Assembly: GCA_030272585.1 (NCBI GenBank)
Contig: BSYQ01000011.1
Coordinates: 62,001-126,000, forward strand
From: Bryopsis sp. KO-2023
Taxonomy: Eukaryota; Chlorophyta; Ulvophyceae; Bryopsidales; Bryopsidaceae
Direction: 5' to 3'
Length of the DNA stretch: 64,000 nt
This document shows positions 25,887-37,919 of this stretch, one piece after another. The position numbers and the translations under genes are program-made. The stretch's first letter is position 1. The number at the start of each line of letters is the position of its first letter. Below the pieces are notes generated by a model. That model was given only the letters and a program-made list of their open reading frames with translations. It was not told where the DNA came from and ran no database searches.

Positions 25887-27581
25887 TCAACCCTTGTGCT
25901 GTATTGCTGGCGCCTGAAATTCCGAAATGACGTCGGTGATGATCCGACCGATCTTCCGGCAATCGTTCTCATCAAAGGTGAGCGGTATACGCATGTCGCA
26001 GGTGGTGGAAAGAACATCCAGCGTCTGGGGTAGCTCGGGGAGATCGTCCAGGTAGCGCCAGCTGTCATAGCGACTGGTGAAGGCCACAGGATCGGCGACG
26101 CCGAACCATTTTATCTCCACACCACGAGTGGCGCATCGCTCCACAAAGTCGGGGATGCGATCTGACCCGATGCCAGTGACATGGAATTGGATCGATGAAC
26201 CAACGAAGGCCTCGTGTTGGTGGCGGTTTACAACATCTATCCCCGTCGCAGACTGCAACCCTTCTTCTAAAATACGATAGCGGACGTTCCAACGCTGAAT
26301 GTTGTCATCAAGATTAGACAGCTGCACTCGCAGTATTGCGGCACGAAGATTGTCCATCCGGCCGGAATAGTTTGGGGTCACCAGGCGCACCTTGTCAAAG
26401 GCGTCTTTGCCTGGGATAGCGCCGTGTCGTTCGTAGAGCATGTAGGAGCCAGACATGATTACCGCACGGGCAGCGATGTCAGGGTCGTCAGTCGTCAAAA
26501 GTCCACCTTCCCCAGAATTGAGATGCTTGTAGGTCTGAGCCGAAAAGCATGCGACACGGCCGAAGTTTCCTGATCGCACACCTTCCCAACGGGCACCCAT
26601 CGTATGGGCGCAGTCTTCCACAATTGCGATGCCAAGTTCGTCGCAAACTGTGGAGATTGCATCCATGTCAACGATGTGACCGCGCATGTGGGACAGCATA
26701 AGCACCTTCGAGCCAGAGCTTGCGGCCTTGGAACGAAAATCCCCAATATCGATGTGCCAGTTGCGGTCAATCTCAACGAAAACAGGCACCCCCCCAGCAG
26801 CATGGATCGCCCCTGGTACTGGTGCGAGTGTCCAGGCATTGGCGAGCACCTTTTCGCCTGGCTTCAGACCCAGCGCACGAAGGGCGATGTGAAGAGCGTA
26901 GCCCCCGGAAGAACAAGCCAGGCAATATTTAGAGCCCTGCCATGCAGCATATTCTCGCTCGAGAGCGGAGGCCTCGGATTCTTCCCCAGGACCAGTATTG
27001 TACCGGTGCAGGCGGCCTGATCGCATCATCTCCACCGCGCATTCGATCGCGATCTCTGGGATCGGCTCCTGCTGAGTGAAAGACCCCTCAAACCGTTCGG
27101 GGTCGCCTTCGATAACAGGTTTTGCCTCTGCATCGACCATTCGCAATCTCCGCGAGCCGGCCGTCGCCTGGCAACTTGGAGTCTCCACAAAGAGCCCCTG
27201 GCGCCAATTGGATATGGCAAGCAGCGCAGACGGACCGCGAAGTTTTCGGGATAGAGTTTTTGATTGGTCTAAAGCCACATAACCTCTCCAGAATACAACC
27301 TCACGCTGCCGGACGGTCGGCAGGCACGGCTGTACAGCCATGTTGATGCTGAGGAACGATGAGCAAAAAGCGCCTCTCGTTTACCCTTGCTGTTCCCACC
27401 ATTCCAAGGATTCAGTCATCCTGGCTTGCTTGATCAGCAAGAGTGTGGGAGCTTTTTGCTCGTTCAGTGATATCTGGTCCTCCAAAAGCTTTTGGGTGCT
27501 GTAGCAACCAGCACCAATGCCCAAACTTGCAAAACAGCGTAAACTATAACCCAAACTAACAAAACAGCAAAAGGAGGCCAT
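25887..27581 (-). CDS. DegT/DnrJ/EryC1-type PLP aminotransferase, bacterial-like, with possible leader exon
   Basis: A long uninterrupted frame (25887-27341) encodes a fold-type I, PLP-dependent sugar-aminotransferase-family protein. Visible marks are the cofactor region SSGGYALHIALRALG, VEDCAHTMGA with the cofactor-binding Asp, and the Schiff-base Lys in SAQTYKHLNSGEGG. Bacterial members transaminate nucleotide-linked keto-sugars or related cyclitols. From the internal ATG at 27138-27140 the protein is 417 residues, the bacterial size. Upstream the frame continues 67 codons to ATG 27341. A further open segment, 27385-27581 (MASFCCFVSLGYSLRCFASL...), ends at a GTAAAC donor. It joins in frame through a 36-bp GT-AG intron (27349-27384), giving about 552 residues. 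Higher G+C and near-absence of introns contrast with all neighbours and point to transfer from a bacterium. Family call strong; substrate unknown; leader exon tentative. Confidence 0.85.
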
Positions 27582-27598
27582 TGCATGATACCAGACAA

Positions 27599-27912
27599 TA
27601 CCGTACGGCGCATAATAAAAGGTCGCAAAAAATAAATATTTATTTTTTATCTGCGACCTTTATTTGGCGTTTTGAAAATTATGTATGATTTTGCGACCTT
27701 TTTTCCGCGTTTTATGAAAATCACGCGCCTCTGCGCTATGACTTCGGAGCTCCCTGAAGCGCCAATATCGCATAAGTTTCAAGTTCTGCGACCTTTTTAA
27801 GGAAATACCTGAAAATTCGGTTTCTTTGTGCGACCTCTTTTTTGATTTTCGAAATTTTTCAGGATCGTGCGACCTTTTTTCTGGTGCGACCTTTTTTTGG
27901 CGCCGTACGGTA
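27599..27912. mobile_element. MITE-like element with 13-bp terminal inverted repeats and TA duplication
   Basis: The left end TACCGTACGGCGC (27599-27611) is the exact reverse complement of the right end (27900-27912). If TA is read as the target duplication, the element is CCGTACGGCGC...GCGCCGTACGG, about 310 bp, as expected for a Tc1/mariner-like MITE. The interior has no coding capacity. It holds six direct copies of GCGACCT followed by T-rich tails (near 27653, 27692, 27790, 27829, 27868, 27884) and one inverted copy near 27620. The inverted copy and the first direct copy enclose a long A/T palindrome (27621-27660), so the left third could fold into a hairpin. No transposase is present. 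Confidence 0.75.
27613..27905 (+). repeat. Direct GCGACCT-T(n) repeat array inside the MITE
   Basis: Six copies of a GCGACC core with a T-rich 3' tail recur at irregular spacing (about 39, 98, 39, 39 and 16 bp), with one inverted copy at the left. The 39-bp spacing appears three times, suggesting an ancestral repeat unit. Subterminal repeats like this often bind a transposase; here that is inference only. Confidence 0.7.
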
Positions 27913-28671
27913 CACATCACAAAAATAAACTGCAAAAATAACCCACAAATATCTTGTAAAAACAGCAAAATAAAAAAACTTGGAACACCCAGTTCTACTC
28001 AACAATCCAAAAAGAAAGACAAACGCAGCTCCAATTCCAAATTCAAAAATACGGAACAAGCAATCACCCTGGTCTGGACATGGACCTTAAGATAGAGGCC
28101 AAAGGTCTGCTGGACACCCCCAAAATTGGGGGTGCCACAGAAAGACAACCTGGAGGATGTGCGACATACAAGCGATTTCGGAATGAAATGCTGATTTCAT
28201 CTACACGTATGTCGGGCGCTTTTGACACGCTGTTTACACACGTAGGAGTCGCATTCGAGGTGTTCACTCGTCCCGAAACCCAGTTGGCGTCGTGACGCTT
28301 GACGCTCGCGTTGCGTTGGCGAAATCTATGCTTGGATCGGTAAGCGCCGACACGTTCTGGTATCACAAGCAACTGTAGAAAATTTCGGGAAACACTTTTT
28401 TCAAGGGTCCGCCAGACCTCGGGCTTTCAAACTTGGCTGTGTGGTAGAGTTCGCACTTTCGGAGCCAGGGCTTCAGGATGAGTGTTTCATTGTAAATTAT
28501 GTCAGTATTTATTTTATCAGTTTGTATCCCTGTTGTAAGCAAGGACCACATCCCCTGATTACCAGGCGTTTGCTCTTTGGGTGTGGCTTGCTGCAGAGCT
28601 CCAGAATGATGTTGGGGGTTGAAAAATCGATCTGGCCCTGTGACAATCCTCGGCTCGCCACGAGAGTGTTG
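27913..28671. other. Spacer and promoter region of the RAP gene
   Basis: About 760 bp downstream of the MITE. It has an A-rich first part, then a CpG-richer part (28190-28380). No gene was identified; open frames on both strands lack splice context. Confidence 0.4.
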
Positions 28672-31312
28672 ATGTCTCCAAGAATGCCGATCGCATTTCG
28701 AGTTGAAGCTTTGCTTCGCTTGCGTGGAAAGGTTAGGCCATCTTTTCTTTCTTGCCAAGAGCACAGGTCTCTTTTTTATTTGTCACAATGATTAAACTAG
28801 AAAAAAGGCATTCAGGAGGATTCAAGAGGGGAGCATATAATTGGCTGTTGATGTATGGTTGGTTTGGAAGGAGAAACCTCGGTCAGTGGGTGGGGCAATA
28901 GTGAACTTTTGTATTATATGCAGGCTGTAATGTGTGTCCAGTCTGGACCTCAGGCAGCAGTCTCGTCGCATGGATGCTATAGAGAAGCCAATAACATCGT
29001 TCCCAAAGACAAAGTGGTGGAAGTGTTCAAGCGAATGGTCCGAATTTCTCGATCAAAAAAAGGACGACGGCATGGAGTGCAAAGATGCAAACAGAGTGGG
29101 AGTCTGACATGGGAAACGTGCTCCAGAATTGCTTTGCAAAACGTGGAAACCACGACTTCGTTCCGGCTTGCAAACATCATAAATTGCTGCAAGAAAGGAG
29201 GCTATTTCGATCAGGATTTGTTGAGTGCCCTTTTCGCAAGGGCGATGGACTGCGATCCGGCTTTGATGCATGAGTTTTCGTCGGTGGAGGTCAGCATGAC
29301 AGTCCAATCCCTGGGGATGTTGTCAAGAGGTGCCCGGCATGGATCTCGCAACCATCATGAGGGTGCTGTATTCCGGACATCATGCAAGGATTTTGTGCAT
29401 GCATTGATGATCGAATGCATCAATCGAAATCTGTTCTCGGACGAGAAATACGACGTTCGGGAGCTGTCAAACACAGTGCACGGGTTGGGGTTGGTGGAGG
29501 ACGATATATCAGAGCCAGACGTGAGGCGATGCATTGATCGGCTGGTGGAAGAATTTTCGACCAAAGCGAGCGAAGGCGATTGTGTGGGGCAGGATTTCTC
29601 CCAGCTCTTGCATGGTTGTGCAAAGCTGGGGTACCGAAACGAACGGCGGATGTTCGAGGTTTGTGAGTTGTTGAAGTGGAGCCTCTCATCGCAAGCCATG
29701 TTTGAGGATCAAACCCTAGGGACGATCAGTTGGGCGTTGGGGAAGCTGGGGGTGAGGGACTACGAGTTGCTGGAAATGCTGGGTACGCAAATCGTGGACA
29801 GAATTGAAGAACTGACGACTAGGGGCCTGGCAAATGTGATTTATGCTTATGGATTGTCGGGTTTCAGGAGCGATGTTGTGCTGGAAGCGCTTGGACAGGA
29901 AATTGTTCGGGAGCATCGATTGTCTCAATGTAATGCACAAGACCTGTCCAATGGGCTGTATGGATTTGGGCTGTTGGGTTTCGACAACCAGGCTGTGTTG
30001 GTCCCTCTGGGGCGGGAAATTGTCAAGAAGCTGGATTCGAGGCAATTCACCACACAGTCGTTAGCCAACATTGTCTACGGATTAGGGAAAACCAAGTGTT
30101 TCGATGGTGATGTAATCAAGAGCTTGCTGGAGGAGTGCAAGCTGCACTTGAAGGGGTTTTCCAACCAGAGCTTGACTCTGATTACGTACGGTTTGGCGTT
30201 GATGGCGGAAGACTGTGTTCGACACATCCCTGGTCCAATTTGTCGGTTTTTGGAGGCAGTATCAAGAGAAATATTGGAGAGGAGAGCCAGGGGTGGGCTG
30301 AATCTGAACCTACAAGACTCATCCAATCTGATCTGGGGTTTGGCGGAGTTAGGTTACCACGACAGGGAGTTGTTCTCTGTTTTGATTGACAGGTTTTTGT
30401 GGCTGGTTGATGCTGGATTCAAACCCAAGCCAGTGGGGGTCAACATGATCCTCTCGGCGTGTGCTTGCACAGGTTTTGAGAGCGAGAAATTCAATGAATT
30501 TTTTGGGGGGTGGTCCGAAATACGTCTTAGAGCGGAAGCTTTGAACATTCGGCAACTATCAAGCGAGATGTGGGCCAAAGCCTTGTTTGGGGTGCTCACG
30601 ATCAACGAATACAATACTCTGTCGAGTGCCATAAAGGATTTGCAATCGAAAGGGCATGATTTGCAAGTGGAGGATTGCCAACGGATACTTCAATCTTGGC
30701 TGTACATAAGTGTCGTGTTGGGGGAATCGTGCGAGACGTCGTCTTGCTCTCTGGTGGAAGAAGCAAGAAGGGGCTGGACGTCCAACCCAGATGTGCTGAC
30801 ATCTCGGTTCGAAGGCGATGTGTGCAAGTTATTAGACAAAATCGGTGTGACATACAGATCCCAGGAGCTTTTGCTTGATGGGTTGATTCCAGTGGATATT
30901 TTCATACCAGGGGACACCCCGGCTGTGATTGAATGCGATGGACCTTCACATTACACAGTGAACAAGCCTGAGGGCAAATTCTTGCAACTGGGGAGAACCC
31001 GATTTCGAAATCGCCTTCTGGAAGCGAGTGGAGTGAAGGTAATCGTGCACCTGGGCTTTCCCTCTTGTTTCAATTCTGAATTTCACATTGCTCTCTTTTT
31101 GCACCATTGTATCTGGAAGATTTGTAACCTGCTCAGTAAAAGCACACAAAAGACTGTTGAAGGAAAAACTTTAGTGTGGTCCCCTGTACATCAGTCATTT
31201 GCTTGAATGTTGTTTGTTTTCCATGCAGGTGGTTTGTGTGCCGTACTTTTTGAGAGAAAACGACAGAGAATCTCTCATTAGGGAAGCATTGCAAGAAAGC
31301 GGTCATCTTTAG
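28672..31312 (+). CDS. Octotricopeptide-like protein with C-terminal RAP domain
   Basis: Three exons (28672-28731, 28924-31038, 31229-31312; phase 0 throughout) encode about 752 residues. Exon 1 supplies MSPRMPIAFRVEALLRLRGK, a basic amphipathic organelle-targeting peptide. The large exon holds many degenerate helical repeats of about 38 residues with the recurring LANVIYAYGLSGF / LSNGLYGFGLLGF pattern. This is the octotricopeptide or FASTK-type repeat, which in known proteins binds organelle RNA. The C-terminus is a RAP domain, containing FEGDVCKLLDKIGV, VDIFIPGD, VIECDGPSHY and FRNRLLEASGVKVVCVPYF, related to restriction-nuclease-like folds. The expected role is processing, stability or translation of a plastid or mitochondrial transcript. 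Target RNA and organelle cannot be read from sequence. The upstream ATG at 28855 would be intronic in this model. Confidence 0.85.
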
Positions 31313-31803
31313 GATGCCCAAAATTCTTTTTTCCTTTTTTCTTTTTCTTTCAGTTTTGTTCTTGAAGGTTGTACAATGTATGGGATTCGAGTGTGTGAAG
31401 GGAGAGATTGTGTTGTTGTCAATGAATGAGTCGATCTGTAATTTTCACTGTCTTTGTGGGTTGCTTTCCTCTCTGAATTTCTTCTCCAATGCGAATCTGA
31501 GCTAAATCAAAGCAAATCAAAGTTTAGTTGGAGTTGGGCTTCTCTCAAATAGAATATACAGGACCAAAAATGGGATGGGTGGGCTGGTGAACAAAAGAAG
31601 CTTGGGGACCACAAAGGCAAGAGAAAAAACCTTGTCCAATTAATTGAGGGTGGCCACTTTTATAGTCGATACTCTTCTTCTGTAATACTACATGACATTG
31701 AACCTGACATTGAACCGAGTGGAACTGGTCGTCCCTGGTCCAAATAAACATTTTCCACTGCTGAGAGTGGGTGTGAGCTATTGTTTCGCGCAGCTCTGGC
31801 GAG
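31313..31803. other. Short spacer between RAP and KIF6 genes
   Basis: About 490 bp, T-rich at first. It must hold the RAP-gene 3' UTR and the kinesin promoter. No separate element is recognised. Confidence 0.4.
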
Positions 31804-34800
31804 ATGGCGTCGAAAGGGGAAAACAGCGCGATCGATATCTTTTTGCGAGTTCGGCCAACAGAGCGAGAGTCGCCGATGCTGGGTTTGGACGCTGAAGAAG
31901 GGAACGTCAACTTTGCGGTTCCTAAGGATCAAGCAATGGGGTGTGTCCAAAGAGTGCTTTTTCCCCCCTGAAAAGACATGGAAGCCACCATTGCTTCCAT
32001 TGTCAGGCCAATAAGACCTTAATGAACCAATTTCTCTCATCTGGACTTCATTTTCTTTGGTTGGGAGGGGGGGGGGGACTCTGACAACTGAATATGTGCC
32101 TATTTTGTGCGGTGGGGTGCCCCTGGTGAACATTACGATTGCCATTTTTTTCACATGGAGTACCTAGTTTGGATCCCTTGACCCATGAGGAAATTCATCC
32201 CAAAGAGCTGACAGATTTCTCACTGCACTTTTGCTGATGTACAGCTACGTCAACAACCAGAGGGAGAGATTCGACTTCAAATTTAATGGTGTATTTGATG
32301 CGGAAGCCAAACAAGACAAGGTAGCAACATATGTTTCAAATTTTTCATCTGCGCAGGATTCCAGTCATGGAAATACATATTCTGTGACTGAGAAAATACT
32401 ACTATCCCATTGCTATGCTTGCTAGTTCTGATGCATTTCTTCCATATTTATGGCTTGTAACTCAGAGTCATAATCTACATATTCAGTCGGTGCGCAACTA
32501 TTGAACAAAAACCTTGCACTGTATGATTTTAAGAAAACTGTGATGTGTGTTCCCATAGGTTTTTACTGACGTTGCGAGGGAAGTTGTATCAAATTCGCTG
32601 GAGGGGATGAATGGGACGATCTTTGCTTACGGGCAAACGGGTTCTGGGAAGACGTTCACCATCACAGGGGGTCCTGATCGTTACCAAGATCGAGGCCTCA
32701 TCCCTCGAGCAATTTCACATATTTTTAGCGATGTTGCTCGAAGAACGGATCATGTGCACACGGTACAATTTCCATTTCTTTGGTGCCTCTTTCCTTTTTT
32801 TTTTTTTTTTTGGGGGGGGGGATTGTTATATATCTATGTCTGAAAATATAGAACTGGAATAAGAATAAGAAGATGCTGCGTGACATGGAGGTAGAATTTC
32901 TTGACTGTGCCCAACAAAAGCAACATTCCCTCTTTTGGGTGATGCGTTTTGCAGAGAGCCCCTCCAAAGATTTTCTCTGATTTCTGAATTGCTTTTCTTT
33001 TTTCCAACAGATTTCCATATCTTATCTTGAGATTTACCAAGATATGGTGTACGATTTGCTGGATCCTGATCGAGAAGTGAAAGATATCGAGGATCTTCCA
33101 AAAGTGATGGTCAGAGAGGACGAGGACGGAAACATAGTCCTGCAAAATCTCAGAATGTGTGCTGCTGGAAATGAAGAAGAAGCCTTGGGGCTGGTAAGTT
33201 AGAAAACTTTTACTCTGCTAAGTAATGGTGGCAGTTGAGTCAACAGAAATTTTGAAATATCGTACCCTGATTGTCTTCAAACATTCAGCATCAGGAAAAT
33301 GTTCTTCCTTATGTCATGTACGTTTTCACCGCCAACATGTTTGGTTGTTTTTATTCTGTGTCAGTTAGATATGTTGCATTTCACAATTGTTTTGCAGATA
33401 CAGCTTATGAGCAAAGATTTAACCTATTTACCATTGTCTGCTTTGGGGAAAAAAATTAAGAATTTGAGTGCTTGGCGTTGTAGTTGTTTCTGGGGGACAC
33501 CAATCGCACCATCAGCGAAACCCCAATGAACATGGCATCCAGTCGATCCCATTGCATTTTCACCGTTTATGTAGAGGCCAGAAAGGTAAAGACTTACACC
33601 CCGGATTTGAAATTAACCAATTACCTGGAGATAGTGCATGTATGTATACAACAAAAGTTATGAGAAGTATGTGCGTAAAATCCATCATTACACAACTGTG
33701 CCGGCTGCTCTAGGAATTTCCCTTTCAGAGTGATGGCCGCCGAATATGATGTGGTGTGTTTACTGTACCATCTTTGTTGCTCAAAATTTTGAGCAGTGTT
33801 GGATATGTGTGCTTATATAGGATAGATTGGCGAGGAAGTTGTGAAGCGGTCGAAATTGAATTTGGTGGATTTAGCGGGATCCGAAAGAGTCAAGAAAACT
33901 GGGATTGATGGAACTACTTTCACCGAATCGAGGTACATTAACTTGTCCTTGCACTTCCTGGAGCAAGTCATTATCGCGCTGCAGGTAACCCAAACAAGGA
34001 AATAGAATCAAATTTGCCTTTCAGTGGGATAGATTTTTTCTTTTTTTTTTGGATACTCCATACTTGATAATCCTTGACTGCTCGATGGCCTATGTCAGTC
34101 ATGTCCCTGGTGGACATTAATCCATTTGGAAAAACGAGATGTTTGATGGATGTGAAAAATACACAGGAAAGAAGTATGGGGTATTTTCGGCCACACATTC
34201 CGTATCGAAACTCTGCAATGACAATGGTGCTGAGGGACTCTTTGGGGGGAAATTGCCGAACAGTGATGATTGCTACCATCAGTGTAGAATCGGAACAAAT
34301 TGACGAGTCCATATCAACTTGTAGATTCGCACAAAGGGTGGCCATGGTGTCAAATCAGGTGTGCTTCCGAATACAGCGATCACTTGAATCAGAGGATAAA
34401 TGTATGGTTTCAATGTATGTCTTGGCCTGGAAGCTGGTGAAAAGAAGCATCAAAATCTTCGGACACCCTGTAAAATAGTCAATTTTCTGTTCACTTCTCA
34501 AAGGGATGCTTCCATCGTTTTCGGTGGTTGAAAATTGAAACATGCAGTGTTGCTGGACTCCTTGTGTAGAGTTAGATTGTGGGTACTTTTCCTGATAATG
34601 ACTGGCCCTGATGATTTGGATCGCTGGTAACAGGTTGTGGTCAATGAAGAAATCGATCCAAAATTGGTCATCCGAAGGTTGAAGCAAGAGATCAAGGATT
34701 TGAAGGAGGAGGTCAAAATGCTAAGGTACACACAACAACACGTCTGGATCATGCTCCCAGCAAAGTCAGTCTCCTTCACAAACAGGGCATAGGATTTTAG

Positions 34801-37800
34801 AATGGCAAACAGAAAATATGTAAGAGTGTGCATTTTCTATATCAGACTAAACAACTTACAACTCTGTGATTGAAAAACCAACTTGATTTACCATCTGTCT
34901 TTCCCTTTCACAAAGGGGATGTTCCAAAATGTTGCTCAAATTCCACATTATTTCGTTATGTTACTTTATACACATATATTTTTTTCATTTTTCATTTTAT
35001 GGATGTGTGTTTTTTTGCATTAGGGGTGGTGAGTTGGATCGAGGACCATTGACTGAGGAAGAAAGAGAAAAATTGAAGACCGATATCGAGGAATATTGTG
35101 AAAGCTCAGATCCTGAGTTAGTTTTGGAAATCACAGGCGGAATGCCTTTCATTCGAGCAGGTACTGTGCGCTTGGGGGGTCAAGTATATATATTTTCAGA
35201 AATATGGAAAAGTTCTGGAAGGCCACTGAAGAAAAAAATTTACGAGTCTGCTGGAGCACTGACCAGTTTTATTTTTGATAAATCAATCATGATACATGGC
35301 TAAGGAGGATTGCTGTGTCAAATTCCCTCAAAAACAAATGGAAAACGATCAAAGAAATGGAAAATAAGCAAACTGGGGCCCATAACACCCATTTGCATAA
35401 CAGTACATAATAAAAATAATCTAACAAGTTAATACCATTCATTTCACAGCGTTTCAGGAAACACAAGTTCTGGGTGATTGTGGTGTCCAATTTGAGTGAC
35501 GAGTGGTGTTTGTTTTTTTCACTAAGGTTATGAGATTTTAAAAGATATCATCAAGTCTGGGGGTTGCCTGAAAGGAAAGGAGAATGAGTCATCAAAATCG
35601 AGGGACCCCCCCGAAGATCAAGTTCGGAAATTGAAACTCCAAATCCAACAGAGAGACAATGAAATCAGCGTGCTGGTTTCGATGTTGAAAAAGAAGGAAG
35701 GAGGAGTGTGAGTTGATGGGGCTCTAATCAACCGTCTTTATAGTGTTTGTTTGTTTTTCTCCTGCTGCAGGTTTTGTTACTTTCAATGCCCATTTTGCAG
35801 AAGACTTTTTTCTACATCAGGATTTGTTTCACAGAAGTTTAATTTATGTTTGGAAGTTGTGTGGTATCTTTTAGGCTATCTGAATGACATATATTTTCGT
35901 TTTCTTGAACTCCCCTTTGTTTTGGTTGCTCCTTCTTGCCTCCTTTGGCCTCTCTTTTCTATTGTTAAACAATGGCCTTCTGTTTCTCTACGGAGGTGAC
36001 GACTCACTTTGTTTTTTGTTTTTTCTACTTCAGGGTTCTGACTGCAACTGAGAATCAACTGCCTGCACCCACAACAGCGAACAAACAGGAAACCAAAACT
36101 TCTCAGGAAAAGCAAAAGGAGCTATTGGATGTCAATATTTTGGCCGATCGCAACAAAACGGTCAGAATATGACAGATAATTGTGACAGAAGCATTAAAGT
36201 AAAGACAAAGCCTGTGTCATTTATGGCAAAAAGCTGAACCACCATCTGAAAACATATCTCATCCTCAGCGTTCTGAGAAGTGGAATTTTTGAAAGCACCT
36301 GCATCAAAACGAGAAAAGAAATATTGCAAGGTAGCGTTGCAGAAAACAACCAACATGTGTTGCTACAGTTCGAAGTTTTTCGGAAAAGCTATCGGCGCAA
36401 TCAAGCCATCGAGGACAACAAAAACCAGCTGAGGAAGAAATATGAGGAGGCCAAAGAGAAGGGGAGGCAACTCAATCAGAGCAAAACCAAAATTGCAGAG
36501 TTTAAAGCTGTCATCGAACAGGTCTCTTTTGTCACCTTTGAATCAAAATGACAAGAGTACTTTCTATGTGCGATCGTATCAACAACTGAAAGCAACCAAC
36601 AAAGAGAAGAGTGCACCTTGATCGGGCAGACACTGAGTGTGCAAGACAGCCCTTGTTTGCGCATATTTGAGTCGAAATTAAACAGTTGTTTATCTCTGAT
36701 AACTGTTGGACCGTGCCTTTGTTGCCGCATCAATCGACCTCTGAAGAGTTTCAGCCTGGATTCAGGCGCGATTGAAACGATGCGTCGCGAAAGTGAATTT
36801 GGGCCAGGAAGGAACCCCATCAGAGACAGACGAGCAAACTCCAGAGGAAATCCAAGCCACCAGTTCGCTGAACAAGGTCTGCTTGAAAACTTTTACACCA
36901 CTAAATGGCGATTTGAAATTAACTTGCACATCATTTGTGCTACGCCGTGTAACGCCTCGATTGAAACAAATAGAGACGATGGGCTATCGTTTTGAGCAGA
37001 AGTTTCCTGCATACGTGCCTGACAATTTTTTTTCTTCCCCAGGAAAAGACGAAATACAAGGAGGCGCTCTACGCGTTGCGAGATCTTAAAAAGGAAATCG
37101 AACATTTACAGATGCTCCTGGAACAAAGCAGAGTTCGGTTGCAGGTGCGGACCCGCACCTCTGGGTTTCGAATGCTCTTGTTGACACATTTGCAGAAACC
37201 TTGATCGTTTTCCTGAGCATGGTTGCTTGCTGTTTTAGAAAGATTTCGAGCAATGGCTAGCGATGATGTCCGCTCAAAAGGAGGCCCAGATCGCTGCAGA
37301 AGGCTCTTCTACACACAGTGAAAACGTTGCGCCAGAGAAAAGGTATCGACAGATCTTATTATAAGTTTCTATGTCCCTAGGGACAATGCGACTCCTTTAT
37401 GAGAGAATATAAACTCGTATGGAACGAAACACGCGTTTTTGGCAGCCTTCAGTCTATGAAGTTGCGCTGGTGTTCTGTCAAGGTCGGAGAGTTTTAATCC
37501 CCCGAAGCCAAAGCTGGCTTGGGTTGACACCACCAAGGGTAAAGGAGCACCTTCCATCAGCTCAGGAAAACCGCACTTCAAGGATGCCTACATTCAAAGC
37601 TTGGATATTGATGGTTTAGATTCTGAAACGTTGACGGCAGTGCGGGCCCACCTCACTGGTGAGCAATTTTTCTTGTGGCTTTTTGTCGTTCTGATAGTAT
37701 GTAGTGGACCCGTTAAACCGCCATGGTCTTTTGGACTGTGCAACCAAGATGATGCATCTGGAAGAATTTTGTCCAGCCGGTTAAAACGGTTGGTTGAGGT

Positions 37801-37919
37801 TTCTATTCTATTGAAAATTTAAGTTTTGCATTTTAGGAAACCCAGAAGCTGACAGAGATATTGTCAAGTTCTATGAAGCCAGGGCCAGACTGCTGAAGAC
37901 ACAAAATCACAACCTTTAG
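31804..37919 (+). CDS. KIF6: KIF6-type kinesin (kinesin-9 family)
   Basis: Seventeen exons with closed phase encode about 772 residues, close to animal KIF6. Boundaries: 31804-31940, 32245-32320, 32559-32762, 33011-33193, 33484-33585, 33826-33984, 34167-34358, 34634-34725, 35024-35160, 35527-35707, 36034-36160, 36369-36521, 36766-36876, 37043-37144, 37239-37342, 37483-37658, 37837-37919. The motor is N-terminal. P-loop is GQTGSGKTFT, switch I is SSRSHCIFT and switch II is DLAGSERVKKTG. KIF6-specific wording includes NGTIFAYGQTGSGKTFTITG, SLHFLEQVIIAL, DESISTCRFAQRVA and the tail block QQRDNEISVLVSMLKKKE. Coiled-coil stretches follow, including EALYALRDLKKEIEHLQMLL. Kinesin-9 motors act in motile cilia, so this gene implies a flagellated stage. 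Switch and nucleotide residues are intact. Confidence 0.95.

Noticed and set aside
30900-31312. RAP-domain end as a restriction endonuclease of a mobile element
   Set aside because: The segment is continuous with octotricopeptide repeats and matches the RAP domain of organelle RNA proteins.
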